DNA from: CAZSDU01 sp964429135
GTDB lineage: Bacteria > Bacteroidota > Bacteroidia > Bacteroidales > FEN-979
Direction of reading: 5' to 3'
NCBI GenBank assembly: GCA_964429135.1
Contig: CAYSAU010000019.1
Location: 1 to 64,000, forward strand
DNA: 64,000 bases
Positions 45,952-53,504 of the stretch are shown here, piece after piece. The notes under the pieces were generated by a model. It saw only the letters and a list, made by a program, of their open reading frames with translations. It made no database searches and had not been told where the DNA came from. A program made the position numbers and the translations under genes. Every line of letters begins with the position of its first letter. The stretch's first letter is position 1.

Positions 45952-47301
45952 ATGGAAAACGCCTTGAACAATATTTCACCGGTAGATGGCCGTTATCGCG
46001 AAGCAACACAATCCCTCTCAGCTTTCTTTTCGGAAGCTGCCATAATCCGCTATCGTGTATTGGTGGAAGTTGAATATTTCATTGCCTTATGTAAAATTCC
46101 CCTTCCTCAGCTCCAGCAGTTCGATAAAAAATGTTTCCCGAAACTCCGAAAACTCTACCAGCACTTCAATGAATCTGATGCCCTCAGGGTGAAATCCATC
46201 GAAAAACAAACCAACCACGATGTCAAAGCCATTGAGTATTTCTTAAAAGAAAAATTTGATGAACTGAAAATTGGAAATTTCAGGGAGTTTATCCATTTCG
46301 GACTGACTTCCCAGGACATCAACAATACGGCTTTTCCACTTGCATTGAAGGATGCCACAGAGGACATACTGAAACCATTGTTGGAGAATGTCGTTTTTGC
46401 CCTTTTTGAAAAAAGCCGGGAGTGGGCGCAGGTTCCTATGCTTGCAAGAACGCACGGACAGCCCGCTTCCCCAACAACAGTCGGGAAAGAATTTTTCGTT
46501 TTTGTAGAGCGGCTTACAAAACAGATGGCTCTTTTTGAAACTATTCCTGTTTCGGCGAAATTCGGTGGGGCTATTGGCAATTTCAATGCCCATCATGTAG
46601 CCTATCCTGAAATCGACTGGAATCGTTTTGCTGATCAATTGGTGAATAAAACCTTGGGGCTTGAACGTTGTCAGACCACCACCCAGATCGAACATTATGA
46701 TAACCTTGCTGCTTATTTCGATAATCTGAAGAGGATAAATACCATCCTGATCGACCTTGCCCGGGACATCTGGCAGTATATCTCATCGGAGTATTTTAAG
46801 CAGAAAATAAAACAAGGGGAAACCGGTTCATCTACCATGCCTCACAAAGTGAATCCCATCGATTTTGAAAATGCTGAAGGAAACTTGGGACTAGCCAATG
46901 CCATAGCCGAATTTTTATCGGCAAAATTACCTGTTTCCCGCCTGCAACGAGACCTTACCGATTCCACAGTGATCAGGAATATCGGCGTTCCTTTAGCCCA
47001 CTCGATAATTGCTTATAAATCACTGCTGAAGGGCCTAGATAAACTGATCCTCAATGAAGATAAATTAAACAGCGACCTGAATGAAAACTGGGCCGTGATA
47101 TCTGAAGCCCTACAGACCATCCTTCGTAGGGAGAAGTATCCGAATCCTTACGAAGCCCTGAAAGAACTCACGCGAGGAAAAGGTGGAATCGATCAGAAAA
47201 ACATCCATGCATTTATTGATGGTTTGAAAGTTTCAGAAAAAGTCAAGGATGAACTTAAGCAGGTCACGCCCCACAATTACACGGGGATCATTTCGTTTTA
47301 A
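45952..47301 (+). CDS. purB: adenylosuccinate lyase
   Basis: The 449-residue enzyme catalyses the two fumarate-releasing steps of purine synthesis. ATG 45952 (MENALNNISPVDGRY) is the conserved start, and the open frame upstream runs into the promoter. Family marks: NHDVKAIEYFLKEKF, HFGLTSQDINNTA (catalytic His), ARTHGQPASPTTVGKEF and the signature GSSTMPHKVNPIDFENAEG. Overall it is the E. coli type. Monocistronic; a repeat-rich gap follows. Confidence 0.97.
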   Translation: MENALNNISPVDGRYREATQSLSAFFSEAAIIRYRVLVEVEYFIALCKIPLPQLQQFDKKCFPKLRKLYQHFNESDALRVKSIEKQTNHDVKAIEYFLKEKFDELKIGNFREFIHFGLTSQDINNTAFPLALKDATEDILKPLLENVVFALFEKSREWAQVPMLARTHGQPASPTTVGKEFFVFVERLTKQMALFETIPVSAKFGGAIGNFNAHHVAYPEIDWNRFADQLVNKTLGLERCQTTTQIEHYDNLAAYFDNLKRINTILIDLARDIWQYISSEYFKQKIKQGETGSSTMPHKVNPIDFENAEGNLGLANAIAEFLSAKLPVSRLQRDLTDSTVIRNIGVPLAHSIIAYKSLLKGLDKLILNEDKLNSDLNENWAVISEALQTILRREKYPNPYEALKELTRGKGGIDQKNIHAFIDGLKVSEKVKDELKQVTPHNYTGIISF

Positions 47302-47318
47302 AGACATGTGTAATCAGA

Positions 47319-47385
47319 CATTGGACATCAGTCATTGGACATGGTTAATAATAATTACAATTTTATTCCTAATTCCTAACTCCTA
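47319..47385. repeat. short tandem repeats upstream of the GT2-like gene
   Basis: CATTGGACAT occurs at 47319-47328 and 47333-47342. After 22 nt come three 7-bp units: ATTCCTA, ATTCCTA, ACTCCTA (47365-47385). The repeats fill the gap after purB and end 11 nt before the TTG start at 47397. Confidence 0.8.
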
Positions 47386-47396
47386 ATTTTATAAAG

Positions 47397-48266
47397 TTGT
47401 TTGTCAGCGGTTTCACCATCGTCAGAAATGCCATTAAGTACGACTATCCCATTGTCGAATCCATTCGGTCTATCCTGCCCCTATGCGATGAATTCATTGT
47501 TGCGGTTGGGCAATCGGAAGATGATACAAGAAGTCTTATCTCTTCCATTGGCGCTGATAAAATCAGAATCATCGATACAATATGGGATGATTCGAAAAGA
47601 TCGGGAGGCAAGGTTCTCGCGGAGGAAACAAACAAGGCGCTGGATATGATTTCTCCTGAAAGCACCTGGGCTTTCTACCTTCAGGCCGACGAGATCATTC
47701 ACGAGAAATATCATGATTCTATTTATCATTCCATGGAAGAATATGCCATGGAAACTGAAGTAGAAGGACTGCTTTTCGACTATCTGCATTTTTATGCTTC
47801 TTACGACTTCGTCGGGGATTCAAGGCGATGGTACCGAAGGGAAGTGAGAATTATCAGGAATGACCGACGTATCCGTTCCTTTGCAGATGCCCAGGGCTTT
47901 CGTCTGGATGGCAGGAAACTCAGGGTAAAACATTCAGGGGGTTCAGTCTTTCATTACGGATGGGTAAAACCGCCGAAAGTCCAACAAGATAAACACGAAT
48001 TCTTTCACCGTTACTGGCACAATGATGATTGGATCGAAAAACACATTACCAAATCTGGGGAATTCGATTACGCTGAAATCGATTCTCTTGCAAGGTTTAA
48101 AGATTCTCACCCGGAGGTGATGCAGAGACGTGTGAGTCAGCAAAACTGGGCATTTACCCATGATCCTTCTGTGAAAAAATTTTCATTGTCCTCGCGTTTC
48201 CTCCATTTTCTAGAAAATAAAACCGGGTGGAGGCCAGGAGAATATAAAAATTATAAAGAAATTTGA
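47397..48266 (+). CDS. glycosyltransferase family 2-like protein with TTG start
   Basis: The 289-residue GT-A-fold protein opens FVSGFTIVRNAIKYDYPIVESI, with the acceptor region EFIVAVGQSEDDT and an Asp motif in YLQADEIIHEKYHD (about 98-110). Residues after about 180 (FHYGWVKPPKVQQDKHEFFHRYW) also match this class, sugar unknown. An in-frame stop (TAA) lies at 47370 and no ATG or GTG occurs between it and the conserved N-terminus, so TTG 47397 is the only ordinary start. The tandem repeats just upstream may have displaced the original start region. Confidence 0.82.
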   Translation: MFVSGFTIVRNAIKYDYPIVESIRSILPLCDEFIVAVGQSEDDTRSLISSIGADKIRIIDTIWDDSKRSGGKVLAEETNKALDMISPESTWAFYLQADEIIHEKYHDSIYHSMEEYAMETEVEGLLFDYLHFYASYDFVGDSRRWYRREVRIIRNDRRIRSFADAQGFRLDGRKLRVKHSGGSVFHYGWVKPPKVQQDKHEFFHRYWHNDDWIEKHITKSGEFDYAEIDSLARFKDSHPEVMQRRVSQQNWAFTHDPSVKKFSLSSRFLHFLENKTGWRPGEYKNYKEI

Positions 48267-48280
48267 CAATGCTTTTTTTT

Positions 48281-48288
48281 TAATTTTG
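48281..48288 (+). promoter_or_regulatory. -7 promoter element TAATTTTG for the DUF5606 gene
   Basis: Exact TAnnTTTG, 17 nt before the ATG at 48306. A TTTG (48262-48265) lies 15 nt upstream, a somewhat short spacing. It overlaps the 3' end of the preceding gene. Confidence 0.55.
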
Positions 48289-48305
48289 CTTAAAATTTAA
48301 AACTT

Positions 48306-48821
48306 ATGGATTTAAGTAAAATTTTATCTATTTCCGGAAAAAGCGGTTTGTTCAAAGTTGTATCCAATGTTAAAAATGCAGTCATCGTGGAATCCCTGCT
48401 CGATCATAAACGCTTCCCGGCTTTCGGAAACGAAAAGATCAGTTCTTTGGAAGAAATCAGTGTATTTACCCAGGGTGAAGACATGCCCCTGAAAGATGTG
48501 TTTAAAGCTTTTTTTAACAAACTCGAAGGAAAACAAGCCATCGATGCGAAATCTGATAATCCGGCACTGAAAAAGTTTTTCGGGGAAATGATTCCCGATT
48601 TCGATGCCGAACGGGTATATGTCTCCGATATCAAAAAGATGATCAGCTGGTATAACCTGTTACTGGAGCATAAGCTGATTGATTTCACGGAAAAAGAAGA
48701 AGAAAAAAAGGAAGAAATAAAACCTGATGAACCACCTGTAAAGGAAAAAGAAAAAAAAACACCAAAGAAATCTACAAAGATTGCTCCGGCCTCAAAAAAA
48801 ATATCACAAGATAAACTTTAA
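48306..48821 (+). CDS. DUF5606 protein
   Basis: The 171-residue cytosolic protein starts DLSKILSISGKSGLFKVVS, followed by VIVESLLDHKRFPAFGNEKISSL (in pieces) and VFTQGEDMPLKDVF, the DUF5606 pattern in Bacteroidota. The last 50 residues are a charged Glu/Lys tail (EEKKEEIKPDEPPVKEK...). Function unknown; it is broadly conserved, which suggests a housekeeping role. It lies 14 nt upstream of the PEGA-like gene. The basis is my recognition of the family pattern. Confidence 0.8.
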   Translation: MDLSKILSISGKSGLFKVVSNVKNAVIVESLLDHKRFPAFGNEKISSLEEISVFTQGEDMPLKDVFKAFFNKLEGKQAIDAKSDNPALKKFFGEMIPDFDAERVYVSDIKKMISWYNLLLEHKLIDFTEKEEEKKEEIKPDEPPVKEKEKKTPKKSTKIAPASKKISQDKL

Positions 48822-48835
48822 TAATTCCTCAGATT

Positions 48836-49510
48836 ATGAAAACAATCATCAAAAACAGCATTATTTTGGTCGCTATTCTGGCTTTGAGTTTTAACGCAAC
48901 AGCCGGAAAAAAAGTTGTACGGTTCAGTTGTTCAGAACCTGACGCTAAAATATTTGTAGATGGTAAATTGATGGGATCCGGGCAACTGGAAATTGTGATT
49001 CCTGCTTACGCTTGTGTCACGGTTAAAGTTCAAAAAACCGCGTTCCTGAACGGGATTATTGAATTTTGCAACAAACCCAATTTCGCTCCACCCCCTAAGA
49101 CTTACTATATGCAACTGGAGCGGGATGATGCTTACGATGCCTCTGAAGCAACGGATATTGCCAATCTTGATATCGAAATCAAGACCAATAAAACCGAAGT
49201 TGAAGCCTGGAAATTGCTCAGCCAGATCATCACTACATATTTTGATGTGATTGAAGTCACCGACCGGGAAACCGGTTATCTCCGTACGGCATGGACAGCC
49301 CAAACCTTTAAACAGCGAACAATACGTACCCGTATGATCGTCAAACTGGGTTCTACTGATCCCCTGACTTACAAAATTAAACTGGTCAGCGAATATGCCA
49401 ATGGCCCACAGACATCTGTAAAAAGCGATGAGCTGTTTAAAGATTGGGACAGGGTTCTAAGAAAATACAAGGAAGTCATTCATGAAGTGCAGACACGCTT
49501 AGCCAATTAA
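48836..49510 (+). CDS. exported PEGA-like protein
   Basis: The 224-residue protein has a signal peptide (SIILVAILALSFNATAG). The first mature segment (FSCSEPDAKIFVDGKLMGSG) has the PEGA-repeat shape. The rest (about 95-224) contains a two-layer alpha/beta stretch: EVEAWKLLSQIITTYFDVIEVTDRETG (in two pieces) and RTAWTAQTFKQRTIRTRMIV. Function is unknown; extracytoplasmic. It is 14 nt after the DUF5606 gene and 12 nt before the pyrK ATG, so probably part of one transcript. Confidence 0.72.
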   Translation: MKTIIKNSIILVAILALSFNATAGKKVVRFSCSEPDAKIFVDGKLMGSGQLEIVIPAYACVTVKVQKTAFLNGIIEFCNKPNFAPPPKTYYMQLERDDAYDASEATDIANLDIEIKTNKTEVEAWKLLSQIITTYFDVIEVTDRETGYLRTAWTAQTFKQRTIRTRMIVKLGSTDPLTYKIKLVSEYANGPQTSVKSDELFKDWDRVLRKYKEVIHEVQTRLAN

Positions 49511-49522
49511 CTATATTTGTTC

Positions 49523-50302
49523 ATGCTTCCCAAAAAGTTTATTCAGGATTTCAAACTTATTCAGAACTTCCGTTTAAACAATAAACATTTTATTTTAACC
49601 CTTCTTGCCCCGGAAAAACTCCCCGAGATATTTCCGGGGCAATTTGTTCAGGTCCTTGTTGAAAATTCTCCTTCCACTTTTCTTCGTCGTCCTTTATCCA
49701 TTCATTCGGTTGATTATGCTAATAATACCGTCAGCCTTATGATCCAGATCAAGGGTGAAGGGACACGGCATCTGAGCCTGCTACAAGGAGGCGACACCCT
49801 GAATCTCATCTATCCACTCGGGAATTATTTCACGATTCCTGAGCAAAAGGAAGTCCTGCTAGTGGGCGGAGGCTGTGGTGTGGCTCCCTTGCTTTTTCTG
49901 GCACAAACACTGCATGATCATGATATTGAACCCGATATATTACTAGGGTTCAGAACCAGAGAAGAAGTTTCTGAAATAGAAACATTTTCGAAATACGGAA
50001 AAGTAAGGATCATTACAGATGATGGCACCGAAGGCGAAAAAGGGCTGGTGACGGATCATTCCATTTTTCAGAAAGAAAGCATTCCCTATAAAAAAATCTT
50101 CTGCTGTGGTCCTGACTCCATGATGAAAGCCATTGCCCGGATCGCAAAAATCCATCATATTGATTGTGAAGTCAGCCTCGAAAACATGATGGCCTGCGGG
50201 TTTGGCGTCTGCCTTTGCTGTGTTACTCCCACTGATAAAGGCAATGAAAGGGTCTGTATGGAGGGACCGGTATTTAACACAAAACGGCTGAACTGGAAAT
50301 GA
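49523..50302 (+). CDS. pyrK: dihydroorotate dehydrogenase B, electron transfer subunit
   Basis: The 259-residue FAD/[2Fe-2S] protein passes electrons from PyrD to NAD+. FAD-binding FLRRPLSIHSVD, NAD-binding LLVGGGCGVAPLLFLA and the Cys cluster MACGFGVCLCCVT...RVCMEGPVF (four cysteines) are present. ATG 49523 is used; TTG 49517 lies within a TATATTTG sequence (49512-49519) that looks like a -7 box, so the transcript could begin at the start codon. It is followed by pyrD after a 45-nt repeat-bearing gap. Confidence 0.93.
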   Translation: MLPKKFIQDFKLIQNFRLNNKHFILTLLAPEKLPEIFPGQFVQVLVENSPSTFLRRPLSIHSVDYANNTVSLMIQIKGEGTRHLSLLQGGDTLNLIYPLGNYFTIPEQKEVLLVGGGCGVAPLLFLAQTLHDHDIEPDILLGFRTREEVSEIETFSKYGKVRIITDDGTEGEKGLVTDHSIFQKESIPYKKIFCCGPDSMMKAIARIAKIHHIDCEVSLENMMACGFGVCLCCVTPTDKGNERVCMEGPVFNTKRLNWK

Positions 50303-50328
50303 AACAATTAAAGCTTTTTTTTATTTAC

Positions 50329-50347
50329 CACCTAATCACCTAATCAC
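50329..50347. repeat. 8-bp tandem repeat directly before pyrD
   Basis: Units CACCTAAT, CACCTAAT and a partial CAC run without a gap to the TTG start of pyrD at 50348. A run of T (311-326 region) precedes them. The only in-frame stop upstream of the start is inside the first unit. Confidence 0.8.
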
Positions 50348-51268
50348 TTGATACCAGATCTATCCATCAATCTCGCCGGCCTTAGATTTAAAAATCCTGT
50401 AACCACTGCTTCAGGTACTTTTGGCTATGGAGAGGAATTCATGGATTTCATGGATATCGGGAAACTCGGGGGAATTTTTATCAAAGCAGTGACCGGAAAA
50501 AACCGCGATGGCAACGCTTACCCAAGAATGGCAGAAACCCCTTCAGGAATGCTGAATTCCGTCGGACTTCAGAATAAAGGAGTGGATCATTTTTGTAAGG
50601 AGATCTATCCCAGGATAAAAGATTTCAACACCCACATCATTGTAAACGTTTCGGGGTCAACATTAGAAGAATATGTAGAAGTTGCCGAACGCATCAATGA
50701 GCTGGACAAAATTCCTGCTATCGAACTGAATATTTCCTGCCCGAACGTTAAACTGGGAGGCATGGCCTTTGGAACCGTTCCGGCCGTATCGACAGATGTT
50801 ACTGCAGCAGTCAGAAAAGTATACAAGAAAGTGCTGATGGTAAAGCTTTCTCCCAATGTGACCAGCATTACCGAAATGGCCAGAGCGGTTGAGGATGGGG
50901 GTGCAGATGTCATCACCCTGATTAATACCTTGTTGGGGATGGCCATCGATGCTGAGAAAAGAAGACCAATGCTCGCGACAATCACGGGAGGATTATCCGG
51001 CCCTGCCATTAAACCCATTGCACTTCGCATGGTGTGGCAGGTTTACCATGCCGTAAAAATTCCGATCATCGGGCTCGGAGGTATCATGAATGCCATTGAT
51101 GCCATTGAATTCATGCTGGCTGGTGCCTCCGCTGTTCAAGTCGGAACCGCTAATTTTCTTGACCCTTGTATCTCTTTAAAAATTGTTGATGGGATGGAAG
51201 CATATCTTCAACGCCATAGTATTGATGCCGTGAAAAAACTCATCGGACAATTAAATTCACCCGAATAA
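50348..51268 (+). CDS. pyrD: dihydroorotate dehydrogenase, class 1B catalytic subunit
   Basis: The 306-residue FMN TIM barrel oxidises dihydroorotate to orotate. LSINLAGLRFKNPVTTASGTFGYG is the family start (in pieces), with KAVTGKNRDGN, ELNISCPNVKLGG (active-site Cys of class 1B), and GLGGIM and GASAVQVGTAN for phosphate binding. TTG 50348 is required: an in-frame stop is at 50333 and the next Met is residue 32, past conserved sequence. The pairing with pyrK makes the NAD-linked B-type enzyme. Confidence 0.94.
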   Translation: MIPDLSINLAGLRFKNPVTTASGTFGYGEEFMDFMDIGKLGGIFIKAVTGKNRDGNAYPRMAETPSGMLNSVGLQNKGVDHFCKEIYPRIKDFNTHIIVNVSGSTLEEYVEVAERINELDKIPAIELNISCPNVKLGGMAFGTVPAVSTDVTAAVRKVYKKVLMVKLSPNVTSITEMARAVEDGGADVITLINTLLGMAIDAEKRRPMLATITGGLSGPAIKPIALRMVWQVYHAVKIPIIGLGGIMNAIDAIEFMLAGASAVQVGTANFLDPCISLKIVDGMEAYLQRHSIDAVKKLIGQLNSPE

Positions 51269-51269
51269 T

Positions 51270-52301
51270 TCAGAAAATATTCACTTCCGGTTCTAAGGTA
51301 ATCCGGAAACGGTCGTAGACCGAACGAATCATTTTATTTGCCAGGTGGACTAACTGCCCGCCATCAGCTTGTCCATAATTGGCCAGTACCAGGGGTTGTT
51401 CCGGGTACACTCCGGCATCTCCATCCCTGAATCCCTTCCATCCGCATTGACTGATTAGCCAGGCGGCAGGAACCTTGATCTGGTCACCTGAAGAAAAAGA
51501 AGGAATATCTGGATGCTGCTGTTTCAGTGCCTCCAGTGTATGGTTGGAGATGACTGGATTTTTAAAAAAGCTGCCCGCGTTTCCAATAAAGGCGGGGTCG
51601 GGTAATTTTCGCCTTCTTATGTTGCAAATAACTTCCCTGACGTCTTTTAAACCCGGTTTACTGATTCCGGCTTTTTCAAGCTCACTGGAAATGTCCCCAT
51701 ACTCCAGCCTTAATAAAGATGTTTCATTTTCCCCATTGATTTTCTGAAGCCGGAAATGTACTTCATCAATGATGATCTTCCCTTTGAATGCCTGCTTGAA
51801 GATGCTGTCTCTGTAACCGAAATGACAAGCCTCACGGCTAAAGGTTCTTTCCTCCCCACTCTCAATTTCCACAAAATGAACGGATTCAATCAGATCTTTC
51901 ACCTCTGTTCCATACGCCCCAATATTCTGTATCGGTGCCGCACCAACCGTTCCCGGTATCAGGGATAAATTTTCTAAACCCGCCCAGCCCTGGTCAACAC
52001 AGTAAGCTACCAAAGGATCCCATGACTCTCCGGCTTGAACACTGAGAATCACTTGTTCTTCATCTACTTCCCTGACTGTAATTCCTTTGGTATGGATGCG
52101 AATGATAATCCCTTCGAAATCTTTTGTAAAGAGTATATTGCTACCCGCTCCTATGATCAAAATAGGCATGCGGATCATACTACGATAATTCAGCAGTGAA
52201 TAAATGTCTTCCTTTGTCTTTGCTTCAACATAATACCTTGCTTTCACATCAAACCCAAAGGTGTGTAAAGATTTGAGCGAAACATTTTGTTCCAGATGCA
52301 T
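51270..52301 (-). CDS. murB: UDP-N-acetylenolpyruvoylglucosamine reductase
   Basis: The 343-residue flavoenzyme makes UDP-MurNAc. FAD site ILIIGAGSNILFT and LSLIPGTVGAAPIQNIGAYGTEV; type I features include HFGYRDSIFK and the catalytic Ser in GNAGSFFKNPV. The C-terminal QADGGQLVHLANKM and LEPEVNIF match E. coli MurB (342 residues). A TAATTTTG -7 box is at 52318-52325 (minus strand), 16 nt from the ATG, back to back with the GT4 promoter. It converges on pyrD with a single base between. Confidence 0.96.
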   Translation of the reverse strand: MHLEQNVSLKSLHTFGFDVKARYYVEAKTKEDIYSLLNYRSMIRMPILIIGAGSNILFTKDFEGIIIRIHTKGITVREVDEEQVILSVQAGESWDPLVAYCVDQGWAGLENLSLIPGTVGAAPIQNIGAYGTEVKDLIESVHFVEIESGEERTFSREACHFGYRDSIFKQAFKGKIIIDEVHFRLQKINGENETSLLRLEYGDISSELEKAGISKPGLKDVREVICNIRRRKLPDPAFIGNAGSFFKNPVISNHTLEALKQQHPDIPSFSSGDQIKVPAAWLISQCGWKGFRDGDAGVYPEQPLVLANYGQADGGQLVHLANKMIRSVYDRFRITLEPEVNIF

Positions 52302-52317
52302 AAAATATTGTAAAGTC

Positions 52318-52325
52318 CAAAATTA
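52318..52325 (-). promoter_or_regulatory. -7 promoter element TAATTTTG for murB
   Basis: Exact TAnnTTTG on the minus strand, 16 nt before the ATG at 52301. A CTG lies at the -33 position (19-20 nt away). Confidence 0.55.
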
Positions 52326-52334
52326 GACAATTGA

Positions 52335-52365
52335 TTGAAACATCAGTCGAAAAAGCTTATTTTTG
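52335..52365 (+). promoter_or_regulatory. promoter of the GT4-like gene
   Basis: TTG 52335-52337, 20 nt, TATTTTTG 52358-52365: full consensus. The predicted transcription start (about 52372) coincides with ATG 52371, so the message should be leaderless and cannot contain earlier in-frame codons. Confidence 0.75.
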
Positions 52366-52370
52366 TTGGG

Positions 52371-53504
52371 ATGAAAACAGCCATTGTATCTGTAACCAAC
52401 GACTTGACAACCGATCAGAGGGTTGACCGTACCTGCATGACTTTAGTCAGGGAGGGATATGAGGTCTTGTTGGTGGGGAGATTAAAAACCGACAGTAAAA
52501 AGCTTTCCCCCCGCCGCTATCGAACACACCGTATGTGGCTTTTCTTTGAAAAAAGTCCCGCCTTTTATGCAGAATATAATATCCGCTTATTTTTTTTTCT
52601 GCTTTTCCGAAAACCCGGATTATTGGTTTCTAATGATCTCGATACCCTCCCGGCCAATTATCTGGCTTTCCGTATTTTTACTTTTTTACCCGGTAAAACT
52701 AAACCTTATCACATCCATGATTGTCATGAATATTTCCGGGGCGTTCCCGAACTTTCAGCAAGAAAAACCGTGACGGCTATATGGAAATTCATTGAAGACA
52801 GAACCTTTCCAAAGTTAAAAACCGTTCTTGCCGTCAACCAATCGGTCGCGGATCTTTATCGCCAAGAATATGGGAACATGATTACTGTGGTTAGGAATGT
52901 TCCTTTCCGTAAACATGAAGGTATTGCAAAATCAAAAGCTGAGCTCAACATCAGACAGTACCAGAAAGTTATTCTTTATCAGGGAGCCGTGAATATTGAC
53001 CGGGGTCTGGAAGAGATGATCCTGGCGATGCAATACCTCAAAACGGATGCCATACTGGTCATTGCAGGCACAGGCGATATTTTCGATAAACTGAAAAAGC
53101 TCACCACAGATATGGTATTATCTGATAAGGTACGTTTCACCGGACAGCTTCCTTTTGAAACCCTTCATTCCATTACGCTGATGGCCGACCTGGGTCTATC
53201 GATCGAAAAGGATGTCTGCCTTAACTATCACTTTTGCCTTCCTAACAAATTTCTGGATTATATTCAAGCGAAAGTGCCAGTGCTGGTTTCTCCCTTTCCG
53301 GAAATGAAAGCCATTGTGGATCAATACGGGATTGGGGAATACATTCAAAGTCACGACCCTGCTTCCCTGGCCTCGTCCATTGATGCCATGCTGATGGATC
53401 AAAACAAAATATCACTGTTCCGGAAAAACCTTGAAAAAGCAGCCACTGACCTTTGCTGGGAAAACGAAGCCACAAAGCTGATTGAAATTCTAAAAAAACT
53501 GTGA
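52371..53504 (+). CDS. glycosyltransferase family 4-like protein
   Basis: The 377-residue GT-B protein has an N-terminal acceptor half (TAIVSVTNDLTTDQRVDRTC, then DLDTLPANYLA) and a C-terminal donor half with QGAVNIDRGLEEMI, FTGQLPF and a loop SIEKDVCLNYHFCLPNKFLDYI. It would build an envelope polysaccharide or LPS, sugar unknown. ATG 52371 is set by the promoter; the upstream MKHQ... start lies inside it. Its stop overlaps the GTG of the next gene (GTGA). Confidence 0.85.
   Translation: MKTAIVSVTNDLTTDQRVDRTCMTLVREGYEVLLVGRLKTDSKKLSPRRYRTHRMWLFFEKSPAFYAEYNIRLFFFLLFRKPGLLVSNDLDTLPANYLAFRIFTFLPGKTKPYHIHDCHEYFRGVPELSARKTVTAIWKFIEDRTFPKLKTVLAVNQSVADLYRQEYGNMITVVRNVPFRKHEGIAKSKAELNIRQYQKVILYQGAVNIDRGLEEMILAMQYLKTDAILVIAGTGDIFDKLKKLTTDMVLSDKVRFTGQLPFETLHSITLMADLGLSIEKDVCLNYHFCLPNKFLDYIQAKVPVLVSPFPEMKAIVDQYGIGEYIQSHDPASLASSIDAMLMDQNKISLFRKNLEKAATDLCWENEATKLIEILKKL

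Noticed and set aside
49512..49519. TATATTTG as a firm pyrK promoter
   Set aside because: No TTG at the right spacing and the gene is close behind two co-oriented genes; it may be a chance match, so it is mentioned only in the pyrK entry.
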